DNA of 64,000 nucleotides from Paraburkholderia eburnea (GCF_002917095.1 NZ_PQGA01000012.1:108000-171999), one strand, 5' to 3'; shown: positions 9,418-20,019, counted from the stretch's first letter. Program-made: numbers and translations. The notes: generated from the sequence alone by a model not told the origin.

Positions 9418-10599
9418 ATGAAACGCATCTCGCCTCGCGCCACCTCTTTCGCCATCGCCGCCACGCTAGCTCTGGCGGCAGCAGGCGCCCACGCCCAGGG
9501 AAGCGTGACGCTCTACGGTATCGTCGATGCGGGCATCGCCGTGGTTCACAACGCCCAGGACGCGAGCGGCCAGAATCAAAGCACGCTGGTCAAATTCAGC
9601 AGCGGCAATCTTTCGGGCAGCCGCTGGGGGCTGCGCGGCAGCGAAGACCTCGGCAATGGTCTCGCCGCGATTTTCCAGCTTGAAAATGGCTTTAGCGTGG
9701 GCACCGGCGTGGCGGGGCAGGGGCAGCGCGAATTCGGGCGCAAGTCGATCGTGGGTCTTGCGAGCAATACGTGGGGCACGCTCACGCTCGGGCGTCAATA
9801 TGATCCGCTCGTCGATCTCGTACAGCCGCTCACCCAGGACGGGCCGTTCGGCGGCGTGTTTGGCACGCCCGGCGACCTCGACAATTACGATAACAGCCTG
9901 CGTGTGAGCAATTCGCTCAAATACACGAGTCCGCTCATTTCGGGCCTGCAATTCGAGGCACTTTATGGGCTTGGCGGCGTCGCGGGCGCGACGGGCAGCG
10001 GCCAGACCTACAGCTTCGGCGCGGGCTACACCAACGGGCCGCTCGCACTCGCGGCGGGCTACTTCTATGCCAACGGCGGCAACACCGTCACGACCGGCGT
10101 GCGCGCGTGGACGAGCAGTTCGGACAGCCTTTTCAACACCGTCATCAATCAAGGCTTCGCGAGCGCGAATTCGATTCAGATCGTGCGCGCGGGCGGCAGT
10201 TATGCGATTGGCGCGGTGAGCCTGGGCCTGGCGTATTCGAACACGCAGTACGGCAGCGATGGCTTCTCTACTTTTCACCAGACCGCGAAATTCAATAATG
10301 GATCGGCGTTCGTGAATTACCAGTTCAATCCGGCGTTGCGCGCGGGCGTCGGCTATAACTACACCTCGCTCACGGGACCGGCTTCGGCGCATTACAACCA
10401 GGTGAACGTGGGTGGCGATTACGCGCTCTCAAAGCGCACGGAACTGTATGCGCTGGCGGGCTGGCAAAAGGCCAGTGGCCACACGCTCAATTCGAAGGGG
10501 CAGGCGATCGATGCGCAGGCATCGATTGGGGATTTCGGCGTGAGCTCGGGCACGGATACACAGGCGCTTGCCGTAGTCGGCATCCGTCATAAATTCTGA
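9418..10599 (+). CDS. Gram-negative trimeric porin
   Basis: Outer-membrane general porin of 393 residues, the usual length for Burkholderiales OmpC-like porins. It has a signal peptide ending AAAGAHA, then the mature start QGSVTLYGIVDAG that typifies this family, the constriction-strand text SRWGLRGSEDLGNGLAAIFQLE, the VGLASNTWGTLTLGRQYD strand, and a C-terminal VVGIRHKF ending in Phe for BAM-dependent insertion. The start at 9418 is preceded by GGAG. It is followed by a strong bidirectional terminator. Solute specificity is unknown. Confidence 0.93.
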   Translation: MKRISPRATSFAIAATLALAAAGAHAQGSVTLYGIVDAGIAVVHNAQDASGQNQSTLVKFSSGNLSGSRWGLRGSEDLGNGLAAIFQLENGFSVGTGVAGQGQREFGRKSIVGLASNTWGTLTLGRQYDPLVDLVQPLTQDGPFGGVFGTPGDLDNYDNSLRVSNSLKYTSPLISGLQFEALYGLGGVAGATGSGQTYSFGAGYTNGPLALAAGYFYANGGNTVTTGVRAWTSSSDSLFNTVINQGFASANSIQIVRAGGSYAIGAVSLGLAYSNTQYGSDGFSTFHQTAKFNNGSAFVNYQFNPALRAGVGYNYTSLTGPASAHYNQVNVGGDYALSKRTELYALAGWQKASGHTLNSKGQAIDAQASIGDFGVSSGTDTQALAVVGIRHKF

Positions 10600-10623
10600 T
10601 CCGATAAAGCCGGTCTGAAATGC

Positions 10624-10657
10624 AATAGCGCGCGAGCGTTTCGCGCGCTATTTTTTT
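10624..10657. terminator. Bidirectional terminator between porin and HIT gene
   Basis: The stem ATAGCGCGCGA/TCGCGCGCTAT has a T-run of seven on the plus side; the convergent HIT gene ends seven bases further on. It mainly serves the porin transcript. Confidence 0.8.
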
Positions 10658-10663
10658 GCCGTT

Positions 10664-11080
10664 TTACAGCGCGGCGCGAATCCGTTGCGCGACGGCTTCC
10701 AGTTCCGCCTTGTCCGCCATATCGCGCGCGTGCATGCGCAGTTCTTCGCCTTTGCGGCGCGGAATCAGGTGGAAATGCACATGCGGCACGGTCTGGCCCG
10801 CTGCCGCGCCGTTGAACTGAGCGATCGTCAGGCCATCGGGCGTGAGCGCGCGGCGCAGCGCCACCGCCATTTTCTGCACCATCGCCATCGCGGCGGCCAA
10901 GGCCTCGGGCGACAGTTCATAGATTTCCTCGGCGCCTTCTTTCGGCAGCACCAGCACGTGTCCCTCGGATTGGGGCATCACGTCCATGATCGCGACGGCC
11001 GCGTCGTTTTCGCAGAGCTTGATGGAGGGAATTTCGCCGCGCAGCAGCTTGGCGAAGATGTTGTTGTCGTCGTAGGCCAT
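10664..11080 (-). CDS. HIT family hydrolase (Hint-like)
   Basis: Cytosolic nucleotide hydrolase/transferase of 138 residues, the standard HIT length. The histidine triad is seen as HVHFHLIPR near residue 100; the N-terminal NIFAKLLRGEIPS and the HVLVLPK element fit the HinT branch, which cleaves phosphoramidates of AMP. I begin at the ATG at 11080 (MAYDDNN); the open frame runs further upstream to 11365 but only as low-complexity text. The neighbouring cfa gene is divergent, 255 bases away. Confidence 0.9.
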   Translation of the reverse strand: MAYDDNNIFAKLLRGEIPSIKLCENDAAVAIMDVMPQSEGHVLVLPKEGAEEIYELSPEALAAAMAMVQKMAVALRRALTPDGLTIAQFNGAAAGQTVPHVHFHLIPRRKGEELRMHARDMADKAELEAVAQRIRAAL

Positions 11081-11335
11081 GAAGTCCTCGTGGTCGTGAG
11101 AGTCGTGCCGGGAGCGCTGCCGCCGGTGCATATGCACCCTGTTCACCGGCGGCAACCTGCTTAAAAAAGGGAGCGGTTGGTGTGGCCTGCCCAGCAAGCC
11201 CTGCAACCGCAGCGCCCGATTATCGCCGAGAGCCGGGCGGGGCTGTCCGTGTTCCTGCACGTTTTTTGAAGCGGGTGCATCATAGAGGTTCTCGCAGCGC
11301 GCGCGACGAAAATTGTCTGATACGGAGCAACACGT

Positions 11336-12496
<1,161 letters not shown>

Positions 12497-12525
12497 ATGA
12501 ACGGCTGACGCATTTTTCAGGCGAT

Positions 12526-12564
12526 AAAAAAGGCTGCGAGCGCGAGAAGCGCCGCAGCCTTTTT
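12526..12564. terminator. Bidirectional terminator between cfa and crcB
   Basis: AAAAAAGGCTGCG pairs with CGCAGCCTTTTT around a 14-base loop, giving T-runs on both strands between two convergent genes. Confidence 0.88.
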
Positions 12565-12586
12565 GTCGATGCACGCAATCAGCGCA

Positions 12587-12967
12587 TCAGCGCATCACCG
12601 CGGCGACCGTTGCGATACCCAATATCGTCATCAGCACCGAAGCGCACACGTGAATCGCGATCTCCGCGGCGGCCCACCCGAAACGCCCATTCTGCAGATG
12701 CGCGACCACCTCGGCGGAAAAGGTCGAGAACGTCGACAGCCCGCCCATGCAGCCCGTAATCACGAACAGACGCCATTGTGGCGCGATGTCCGGCACGCGC
12801 GCGAACGCCGCGAGCGCGACGCCGATGACATAGCCCGCGATGATGTTCGAGGCGAGCGTGCCGAGCGGCAGCGAAGGGAGCAGGGCGTTCAGGCGCAGGC
12901 CGAGCACCCAGCGCAACAGCGAGCCGAGCGCGCCGCCGATGCCGACGGCGAGGATGGACAGATACAT
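12587..12967 (-). CDS. crcB: Fluoride channel CrcB (Fluc)
   Basis: Dual-topology fluoride export channel of 126 residues with four membrane helices. The family signatures are visible: GGALGSLLRW at the N-terminus, GTLASNIIAGYVIG with the conserved Asn, and GCMGGLSTFSTFS with the phenylalanine box and Na+ site motif. The ATG at 12967 (MYLSILAVG) fits the family start; the frame is open to 13012. No fluoride riboswitch consensus is visible upstream. It is downstream of the SDR gene on the same strand with a 136-base gap. Confidence 0.93.
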   Translation of the reverse strand: MYLSILAVGIGGALGSLLRWVLGLRLNALLPSLPLGTLASNIIAGYVIGVALAAFARVPDIAPQWRLFVITGCMGGLSTFSTFSAEVVAHLQNGRFGWAAAEIAIHVCASVLMTILGIATVAAVMR

Positions 12968-13103
12968 GGTCGGGAGTCGTTGTAGGTGCAATGAAAGCCG
13001 GGCCGACTTCATGCCATTGCGTCGTTCGCGTCATGGCACGATTGCGGCCCGAATTCGACCCCCGAGTTTAGCACCCTGTTTTGCGGGCGGCGCCGCGTGC
13101 CGT

Positions 13104-13856
13104 TCAGGCGAGACCGCCGTTGGCGCGCAGCGTCTGTCCGTCCACCCAACCGCTGTCCGGCCCGGCGAGGAACGACACCACCGAGGCGATATCTTCGGGC
13201 TGGCCGAGGCGTTCGAGCGGAGGCAGGCTCGCGAAGTGGCGGATCTGCTCCTCGGTTTTGCCTTCGAGGAAGAGGGCCGTGGCGACCGGTCCTGGCGCCA
13301 CGGCGTTGACCGTGATCGCGCGTCCGCGCAATTCCTTGGCGAACACGCGCGTGAGTGCCTCGACCGCGCCCTTGGTGGCGGAGTAGAGGCCGTAGCCGGG
13401 CAGATTGAGCGCGAGCACGGTCGTCGAGAAGTTGATCACGCGCCCGCCGTCTGCGAGCTTCGTGGCGGCTTCGCGCATCGTGTTGAGCGTGCCGCGCACG
13501 TTGATGTCGAACATTTCGTCGTAGAGCGCGTCGGTCGATTCGGCGATCGTCGCCAGCTTCATGACGCCCGCGTTGTTGACGAGCACCGACGGCTGGCCGA
13601 GTTGTTCGAGCGTGGTGTCGAACAGATGACGCACTTCGGCCGACTTCGCGATATTGGCTTTTACGGCGATGGCGCGGCCGCCAACGGCTGCGATCTGCGC
13701 CACCAATGCTTCGGCTTCCTGTGCACTGGAGGCGTAGTTGACGGCGACGGCATGGCCGTCGCGCGCGAGGCGCAGCGCGACCGCCGCGCCGATGCCGCGC
13801 GAGGCGCCCGTGACGATAGCGACGCCGCGCGCCGAGGATTGAGTCGAGTTGTTCAT
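13104..13856 (-). CDS. SDR family NAD(P)-dependent oxidoreductase
   Basis: Classical short-chain dehydrogenase of 250 residues. Seen are the cofactor motif TGASRGIGAAVA, NNAGVMKLA, the Ser in NFSTTVL, the catalytic YGLYSATKGAVE and the PGPVAT loop. The basic residue after the first beta strand and NYASS after strand two suggest NADP(H) preference. The ATG at 13856 has GGAG ahead of it. It lies 156 bases after feaB on the same strand, so it could be part of the amine operon, but the substrate is unknown. Confidence 0.9.
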   Translation of the reverse strand: MNNSTQSSARGVAIVTGASRGIGAAVALRLARDGHAVAVNYASSAQEAEALVAQIAAVGGRAIAVKANIAKSAEVRHLFDTTLEQLGQPSVLVNNAGVMKLATIAESTDALYDEMFDINVRGTLNTMREAATKLADGGRVINFSTTVLALNLPGYGLYSATKGAVEALTRVFAKELRGRAITVNAVAPGPVATALFLEGKTEEQIRHFASLPPLERLGQPEDIASVVSFLAGPDSGWVDGQTLRANGGLA

Positions 13857-14012
13857 GATCGGGCTCCGTTCGGTTCAATAGGTCAATGAAGCTGGAATGG
13901 GCTCGATCATGAAGGAAATCTCGCCCCCGATCATTGCCTGGGGGCGGGCTTCATCATTCCATTTCGATTAACAATCGCATCAAGTCGAACCGGGGACGAA
14001 GCCAGGCCAGCG

Positions 14013-15491
14013 TCAATAGGCGATGCAGACCGATTTCGTCTCGGTGTAGGCGTCGATGATCGCGCGACCGTGTTCGCGGCCGATGCCCGACGCCTTGAAG
14101 CCGCCAAAGGGCAGCGCCGGGTCCACCATGTTGTGCGTGTTGACCCAGACGGTGCCGGCCTCGACCGCATCGACCACGCGCAGCGCGCGATCGAGCTGGT
14201 TGGTCCACACGCTCGCGCCCAGACCGTATTCCGAGGCATTGGCGGCGGCGATGGCCTCTTCGACATCGTCATAGGGCATGGCCACGAGCACCGGCCCGAA
14301 CACTTCCTCGCGCACCACGGTGAGCGGTTTGTTGGCGGCGTTGGCGATCACGGTCGGCTCCACGAAAAACCCCGCGCGATTGCCGTTGCCGCCGCCCGCC
14401 ACGATTTCGCCGCCTTCGTCGCGACCCTGCGCGATCATGCCCGCCACCTTGTCGCGATGGCGCGCGGAAACGAGCGGCCCCATCTGCGTGGCCGTGTCGA
14501 AGCCGGAGCCCAGCACGGTGTTGCGCGCGACCTGCGCGATGCCTTCGACAATGTCGTCGAAGCGCGCACGCGGCAGATAGAGGCGGGAGCCGGCCGTGCA
14601 GACCTGACCGTGATTGAAGAAAATCGCACCCGCCGCGCCCTCGATCGCCCGCTGCGGATCGCAATCGTCGAGCACGATCACCGGGCTTTTGCCGCCGAGT
14701 TCGAGCGACACGCGCTTGAGATCGGCGGCGCATTGGCGCCCGATGATGCGGCCCACTTCCGTCGAGCCTGTGAACGTGACTTTATCCACGCCCGGATGGC
14801 GCACGAGTGCCGCGCCGGCCGTTTCGCCCTGGCCCGTCACGACGTTGAAGACGCCTGGCGGAAAGCCCGCTTCGTGCGCGAGTTCGGCGAGGCGGATCGC
14901 GGTGAGCGGGGTTTCCTCGGCAGGCTTGAGCACGACGGTGCAGCCGCAGGCAAGCGCAGGCGCGATCTTCCACACGGCCATCAGCAGCGGGAAATTCCAC
15001 GGCACGATCGCCGCGACCACGCCGGCCGGCACGCGGCGCGTCGAGGCGTTGTAGCGCACGCCCGGCGGAAAGGCGAGCGAGAGATCGACGGTGCTGCCCT
15101 CGATCTTGGTGGCCCAACCCGCCATATAGCGCAGCCACTGCACGCTGCCGCCCACTTCGAGCATCTTCGAGAAACCGAGCAGCTTGCCCTGGTTGAGCGT
15201 TTCGAGTGCGGCGAGTTCGTCGCCGTTGCGTTCGATGAGATCGGCGAGCTTGAGCAGCAGATGCTCGCGCGCGGCGGGCGGCAGACGTCGCCACGAATCG
15301 GCCGCGAAGGCGCGGCGCGCGGTCTGCACGGCGGCGTCAACATCGGCGTTGGCGGCGTCGGGCACCTGGGCGATTTCAGCGCCCGTGGCTGGATCAAACA
15401 CGGCGAAGGTGCGATTGTCGGCGCTTGCACAGAAGCGGCCATCGACGAACATCTGCGTGCGGATCGTATGCGTGAAGTCCTGGCGGTCCAT
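14013..15491 (-). CDS. feaB: Phenylacetaldehyde dehydrogenase-like aldehyde dehydrogenase
   Basis: NAD-dependent aldehyde dehydrogenase of 492 residues that would oxidise the aldehyde made by the amine oxidase to phenylacetate or 4-hydroxyphenylacetate. Motifs: VPWNFPLLMAVWKIAPAL, FTGSTEVGR, the catalytic Glu in LELGGKSP and the catalytic Cys in GQVCTAGSR, then EEVFGPV and the C-terminal NTHNMVDPALPFGGFKASG. The ATG at 15491 is preceded by AGGAGA. It is third in the tynA-membrane protein-feaB operon (30-base gap). The feaB assignment rests on this context; the family alone says only aldehyde dehydrogenase. Confidence 0.85.
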   Translation of the reverse strand: MDRQDFTHTIRTQMFVDGRFCASADNRTFAVFDPATGAEIAQVPDAANADVDAAVQTARRAFAADSWRRLPPAAREHLLLKLADLIERNGDELAALETLNQGKLLGFSKMLEVGGSVQWLRYMAGWATKIEGSTVDLSLAFPPGVRYNASTRRVPAGVVAAIVPWNFPLLMAVWKIAPALACGCTVVLKPAEETPLTAIRLAELAHEAGFPPGVFNVVTGQGETAGAALVRHPGVDKVTFTGSTEVGRIIGRQCAADLKRVSLELGGKSPVIVLDDCDPQRAIEGAAGAIFFNHGQVCTAGSRLYLPRARFDDIVEGIAQVARNTVLGSGFDTATQMGPLVSARHRDKVAGMIAQGRDEGGEIVAGGGNGNRAGFFVEPTVIANAANKPLTVVREEVFGPVLVAMPYDDVEEAIAAANASEYGLGASVWTNQLDRALRVVDAVEAGTVWVNTHNMVDPALPFGGFKASGIGREHGRAIIDAYTETKSVCIAY

Positions 15492-15521
15492 TGCGTCTCC
15501 TGATTGGGGTAATCGGAATGA

Positions 15522-16469
15522 TTAGTGGAAGTCGATTCCGCTGGATGCGGTGGTTCGGAGGGAGGGCACGGCGTGGGTGTTCGAGTGCGCGTTCCGGCGT
15601 GCCATCTGTGTCGATGCACACACGAAATTGAGTGCGGCGGCACCTGAAAACAGCGCGTAAAAGCCCTGGCCGAAGCCCCACGAGGTCGTCGCGAATGCCG
15701 CGCCGGCGAGCATGCCGACGTGATGCGCGATGCCGGGACAAGCGCCTTGTGTGGCGTGGTTCGCGTGATCGTTGCGCAACAACGTGGGGAGCGTGAGCGC
15801 GTCGAGCAGGGCGAAGGTGGGCGCCGCGTAGAGAGACCATGGTGAGGTTGCGTCGAGCGTTAGCGCTGCGAGCAGCGCGCCGCGTAGCGAGAACAAGAGC
15901 AGCAATGCGTGATGGCGCCCGATGTGTTGAAGGCCTGCACCGAATCCGATGGCCGCGCCGAGCGATAAGAGCAGCGGTGCGAGCGAAAACGGCCCCGCAC
16001 CGCAAAGCGCGAAAAGCTGGAAGCGCGCGAGCACACCGCTCGATATGCCGGCAAGCAGCGCAGCGCCGATCAGCGCGCCATTGTCAGGGCGTGCGAATCT
16101 GATTCGAAGCTTGGGTGGAACCAACTCCGATAAGGCATCCGAATTAAATCGACGCACTGCCATCAGCATGGCGAAACCCGCAAGCGCGAGCGGCAACGCA
16201 CCCTGCGTTACGCCCGCGCGTGCCTGTGCGGCGGCAAAGCTCATCGCGCCCATTGTCAGCACGAGCGCAGCGGCGCAAGGCAGCGTCGCCCGTGAGCCGA
16301 AGCGGCGCGCGAACATCGGCGGCAGCAACGCCATCGCCAGCAGCGCGAGGGCGTTCGCGGCGAATGCCGAGGCACTCGCGCCAGCCTGCATCGCGCCCAG
16401 CATGATGCCTGCCGCGAGCGCCGCCGCGCCGCCCGTTACCGCGCACCAGAATGCCGTCGCGCGCCCCAT
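15522..16469 (-). CDS. Unidentified multi-pass membrane protein of the amine operon
   Basis: A 315-residue, very hydrophobic protein with roughly nine or ten predicted helices made largely of Ala, Leu and Gly. It faintly resembles a shortened major-facilitator protein (a LPPMFARRFGSRATLP segment between helices recalls the MFS loop), but it is about 80 residues shorter than usual and I cannot name it. A cytoplasmic His/Asn/Thr-rich tail closes it. It starts nine bases after the tynA stop and ends 30 bases before feaB, so it is cotranscribed with both and may move an amine, an acid product, or copper (inference). Confidence 0.6.
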   Translation of the reverse strand: MGRATAFWCAVTGGAAALAAGIMLGAMQAGASASAFAANALALLAMALLPPMFARRFGSRATLPCAAALVLTMGAMSFAAAQARAGVTQGALPLALAGFAMLMAVRRFNSDALSELVPPKLRIRFARPDNGALIGAALLAGISSGVLARFQLFALCGAGPFSLAPLLLSLGAAIGFGAGLQHIGRHHALLLLFSLRGALLAALTLDATSPWSLYAAPTFALLDALTLPTLLRNDHANHATQGACPGIAHHVGMLAGAAFATTSWGFGQGFYALFSGAAALNFVCASTQMARRNAHSNTHAVPSLRTTASSGIDFH

Positions 16470-16478
16470 GACGTGCCC

Positions 16479-18458
16479 TTACTTCTTGCTGCCGCAGCAC
16501 GACGGCGCGGCATCGGGCGCGCCGTCCTGCACGCTATGCGGATCGCGACCGCCCGGCAGATCCATCGCCGGATTACCGTAGAAGAAGTTATTCGGCTTGA
16601 GCATGAAGCCGGCGTACTCCACGGGCATCACCGGGAAGTCCTCCGGCTTGCACACATGCGTGTGGCCGAAGCTGTGCCACAGCACGATATCTTCGTTCTC
16701 CACGTTGCGGTTCGCTTCGATATAACGCGGCAGGCCGTCGCCGCCTGCGTGCTGGTTCGGATAGTCGCCGCTCGCGTAGCGCTGCGTCGTGTCGTAAGGC
16801 GTGACCCATACGTGACGCGTCGCGAAACCGCCGCGCTGACGCACCTTCGAATGGGGATCGGCCAGCATCAGCGGCGAATCGTTGATGATGAGCTTGTAGC
16901 CGGGGTTCGCGCCCACACGGTTTTTCACGTTCGGATTGACGACTTTCCAGTAACGGCCCGTTTGACCATTGGCGTTGCGCGCCGCTTCCTGCTCGGTCTT
17001 GAGCACGCGCTTCGTCGTGTCGAATACGTTGCCGTAGGGATTGTCGCCGCCCATCGGACGCGGCACGAATTCGTGTTCCGTGACTGAGTTCTTTTCGCCG
17101 TCCACCATCATGTGCAGACGCGCATTGAAGAAGTGCTGATGCGTCGGGCCGCCGAGATTTTCGGTCACCATGCCGCCCCACGGATAAGCGTCGCCATCGG
17201 CGACCGCCGAGGTTTGCACGATGCCCGTGAGCTTGCATTCGAGCTGGATCGTGCCGTCCTGATAGAAATACCAGTAGAAGCCATAGTCATAGTTGCCGAC
17301 GGTCGCGAAGAACGAAATCACGAGGCGGCGCGAGCGGCGCATTTCGAACACGCCGGTGCGGAATTCATAGTGCTTCCAGAGCGTGCCGTAGTCCTCTTCG
17401 TGCAGACAGACGGCGTTCTTCATCGTGAAGCTGTTGCCGAAATCATCGGCGGACGGAATGTCGAAATAGCGGATCGTGCCCAGACAGTCGCAGCCCAGTT
17501 CGAGCTGGTTCGCGAGCTTGCCCAGGCCGTACTCGCCCGCATCGAAGGCGCTTTTCCAGTAGTGATTGGTGGTCGGATCGGAGTAGGGCACGCACATCTC
17601 CGTCACGCTCGCGCGATAGATGATGGGGCGCGCGGCGCTCTTGCCGTCGTCCCAGGTGATCTGGTGCAGCACGAGCCCTTCGCGCGGCGTGAAGCCCACG
17701 CGGAATGTCCAGTTCTGCCAGGCAACCTGCCAGCCGTCGATGGTGAAGCTCGGGCCTTCGGGCTGGCTGATCGACAGCGGCTTGACCGTGTCGCGCGGCT
17801 TGCCCAGGCTCGGCGTGTCGTAGTTGTGCTTCGCTTTGGGAATCGGGATGATGCGGCCGTCGTCGACCAGGTCGATCACCTTTTGTTCGAGCAGATCGAC
17901 CACGGCCACCACGCCTTCGATTGGATGCGCGTAGCCGTTGTCGGTCGGGTTCTCGCGGTAATAGCTCACGCAGCGCACGAGGCGGCGGCCGCCTTCGCTC
18001 GGGCGATCGAAAGCGCCGGCCGAAAACGGATCGACCTGCACATTGACGAGATCGGCTTCGGACAGGCCGCGCTTTTTCACGGCTTCGCGCCACGCGAGGT
18101 CTTCCTTGACGATGCGCTCGGCGTTGATGAAGTCTTCGATCATCACGGGCGGCTGGCCGAACGGCGCGCTTTGCAGCGCGAGCGGCGTGCGCGATTGCAC
18201 CTTCTTTTCGCGCAGATCGACGATGAATTCGATCGTCTGGCTGCGCGTGCGGTCGATGGCGATCACGAAGGCGCGGCGCGAAAAATAGTCGCCTTGTTTC
18301 CATGCGACCACTTCGGCTTTCGGAGGCTCCTGCAATTCGGTGACGGGAAAGCGGCCGTATTCGTCGAGCTGTTCGGCGGCCTTCACGATGTCACAGGCGA
18401 GCTGCATTTCGGCGAGGCTCAGCGGGTCGAGCGGATGCGAGTTCGGATTCGTGTTCAT
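16479..18458 (-). CDS. tynA: Copper-containing primary-amine oxidase (tyramine/phenethylamine oxidase)
   Basis: Oxidatively deaminates primary aromatic amines to aldehyde, ammonia and hydrogen peroxide. The 659 residues are typical of bacterial copper amine oxidases. The active-site NYDY (tyrosine converted to topaquinone) lies near 17290, the copper-ligand HQHFFNARLHMM near 17135, and GHTHVCKPEDFP with the third ligand near 16660; the catalytic base Asp is in AFDAGEYG. No signal peptide is present, unlike periplasmic E. coli TynA, so this is an Arthrobacter-type cytosolic form. The ATG at 18458 (MNTNPNSHPLDPLS) suits the family; the frame is open upstream. A divergent AraC regulator starts 251 bases away. 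Confidence 0.93.
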   Translation of the reverse strand: MNTNPNSHPLDPLSLAEMQLACDIVKAAEQLDEYGRFPVTELQEPPKAEVVAWKQGDYFSRRAFVIAIDRTRSQTIEFIVDLREKKVQSRTPLALQSAPFGQPPVMIEDFINAERIVKEDLAWREAVKKRGLSEADLVNVQVDPFSAGAFDRPSEGGRRLVRCVSYYRENPTDNGYAHPIEGVVAVVDLLEQKVIDLVDDGRIIPIPKAKHNYDTPSLGKPRDTVKPLSISQPEGPSFTIDGWQVAWQNWTFRVGFTPREGLVLHQITWDDGKSAARPIIYRASVTEMCVPYSDPTTNHYWKSAFDAGEYGLGKLANQLELGCDCLGTIRYFDIPSADDFGNSFTMKNAVCLHEEDYGTLWKHYEFRTGVFEMRRSRRLVISFFATVGNYDYGFYWYFYQDGTIQLECKLTGIVQTSAVADGDAYPWGGMVTENLGGPTHQHFFNARLHMMVDGEKNSVTEHEFVPRPMGGDNPYGNVFDTTKRVLKTEQEAARNANGQTGRYWKVVNPNVKNRVGANPGYKLIINDSPLMLADPHSKVRQRGGFATRHVWVTPYDTTQRYASGDYPNQHAGGDGLPRYIEANRNVENEDIVLWHSFGHTHVCKPEDFPVMPVEYAGFMLKPNNFFYGNPAMDLPGGRDPHSVQDGAPDAAPSCCGSKK

Positions 18459-18709
18459 AAGCGTTTCGTAAGGATGACGTGGGACCGCAAACGATGCGAT
18501 GGAGCGGCAGGCCCGCAGCCTTGTGGGGCAGGAAATCCCGGGGCGATGTCGTGCTGCAATCGTAGAAACGCCATATTTATTTCGCGCTTGCAGAACGCGC
18601 CAAAGGGGCGATAGAGTGCGCCAGAGACAGAGCGAACAATCAAACGAGAAGCGGCCGCAGCGTGTGCCGACGTGCATCACGACGAACATGTGGCCCCATG
18701 GAGCGAGAC

Positions 18710-19711
18710 ATGAAAAGAGTCCCTGTCGGCAATGGTTTTCCGATGATTCGCGGCGCCGTGATGGGCCCCATCGTGCGAGCGCTGGACGCCGCCGGAGCGG
18801 ACTGCGATGCGGTGCTGGCCGAGTTCGGCCTGAGCCGCCGGCAACTTTCCGATCCTTATGAAATCGTGCCGCTCGGGCGCTATGTGGGCGCGTTCGAGCG
18901 CGCGGCGCAGGTGCTCGACGAACCGGGTCTCGGCCTGCGTCTGGGCAACGAATTGCAGCTCACTGAAATGGGGCCGGCTGGCCTCGTGTTCATGTCGTCG
19001 CCTACGCTTGGCGCGGCGATCCGCAAATTCACCGATGCGCTGGCGTCATGGCAGAGCGGCACGCTCGTGGACCTCGTGCGCGACAACGCCTGGCCGATGT
19101 GGAGTTACCGCGTCGCGCACGCGTCGATCTGGCCGCGCCGCCAGGACGCCGAATACAGCATGAGCGCGATGTGCCACATGATCCGCCTCGTGTACGGCGC
19201 GTCCTGGATGCCGGTGGAAGTGCATTTCGAGCACGCCGCGCCCGCCGATATCAAGCCCTATATGCGGATCTTTCGCGTGCCGGTGCGATTCCAGCAGCCT
19301 GAAAACGGCGTGGTGCTGCATCCGCACGATCTGGACGCGCCGCTCAAAAGCGCCGACACGCAGATGGCGCGCATGATGGAGCGCCACGCGACCGACCTCA
19401 TCAAACGCGATACCGTGCCGCACGATCTCGTCGATCAGGTGCGCGATCTGGTGACGCGGCGCCTCGCGCGCGAGAAGCTCGTGGTGGCCGATATTGCGCG
19501 CGATCTGGGTCTGTCGAACCGCTCGCTACAGCGCCATTTGACGGAGGCGGGCACGTCGGTGCGCGAGATCATCCGCGAGGAGCGCCAGCGCAGTGTGGCC
19601 GTGCTGCGCGAACAGGACGGTATGACCAACGCCGCTGTCGCGCGCGCGGTGGGATACGCGGATGCGACGGTGCTGTGGCGCGCGACGCGCAATTGGGACA
19701 GAACGGAATAG
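18710..19711 (+). CDS. AraC family regulator with arabinose-binding-like N-domain, shortened C-terminus
   Basis: Transcription regulator of 333 residues, likely controlling the divergent tynA-feaB operon. The N-terminal two thirds match the OruR/ArgR-type domain (GPIVRALDAAGADCDAVLAEFGL, LGLRLGNELQLTEMGPAG). The DNA-binding domain is recognisable in VADIARDLGLSNRSLQRHLTEAGTS and NAAVARAVGYAD. The end, however, reads LWRATRNWDRTE and stops, without the usual WTGxSPxxYR finish of the second helix-turn-helix. Deleting one base at about 19694 would read NWTERNSP, so a frameshift is possible. The ATG at 18710 follows GGAGCGAGAC. Confidence 0.8.
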   Translation: MKRVPVGNGFPMIRGAVMGPIVRALDAAGADCDAVLAEFGLSRRQLSDPYEIVPLGRYVGAFERAAQVLDEPGLGLRLGNELQLTEMGPAGLVFMSSPTLGAAIRKFTDALASWQSGTLVDLVRDNAWPMWSYRVAHASIWPRRQDAEYSMSAMCHMIRLVYGASWMPVEVHFEHAAPADIKPYMRIFRVPVRFQQPENGVVLHPHDLDAPLKSADTQMARMMERHATDLIKRDTVPHDLVDQVRDLVTRRLAREKLVVADIARDLGLSNRSLQRHLTEAGTSVREIIREERQRSVAVLREQDGMTNAAVARAVGYADATVLWRATRNWDRTE

Positions 19712-20019
19712 TCCCGTATGTAAGGCTTTTGTTTGTTTAGGGAAATCATCTGCTGAAATAATCACACTTAAAAACCATTCGTCATCCGAATCAATTTCCG
19801 CGCCAAAATCCCGTTAAGTAAAAACCCGCAGTCGCCTTGGCGCACTTTATCGAAAATTTGGCGCGATCAGCCAGGTCGCCAGATTTATTAGCTGCCTACC
19901 ATGCGCTCCAATCGAATCTCGAAATGCATACGCGAGATCCGGTCCCCAGAGCGCCTGAGGCACGCGGTTCTTCATCGTGTCGCGTGGCGCAATCAGAACA
20001 GACACCAGCAGAGGCATCG
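19712..20019. other. AT-richer intergenic region before the APC permease
   Basis: Three hundred bases of clearly lower G+C between the AraC gene and the permease. The permease frame remains open through much of it, but the text has no membrane character, so I treat it as leader. A short ribosome site, AGAGGC, precedes the permease ATG. No clear -35/-10 pair was seen. Confidence 0.4.

Noticed and set aside
12968..13103. Fluoride riboswitch ahead of crcB
   Set aside because: The conserved pseudoknot sequence is not visible in the 136-base gap.
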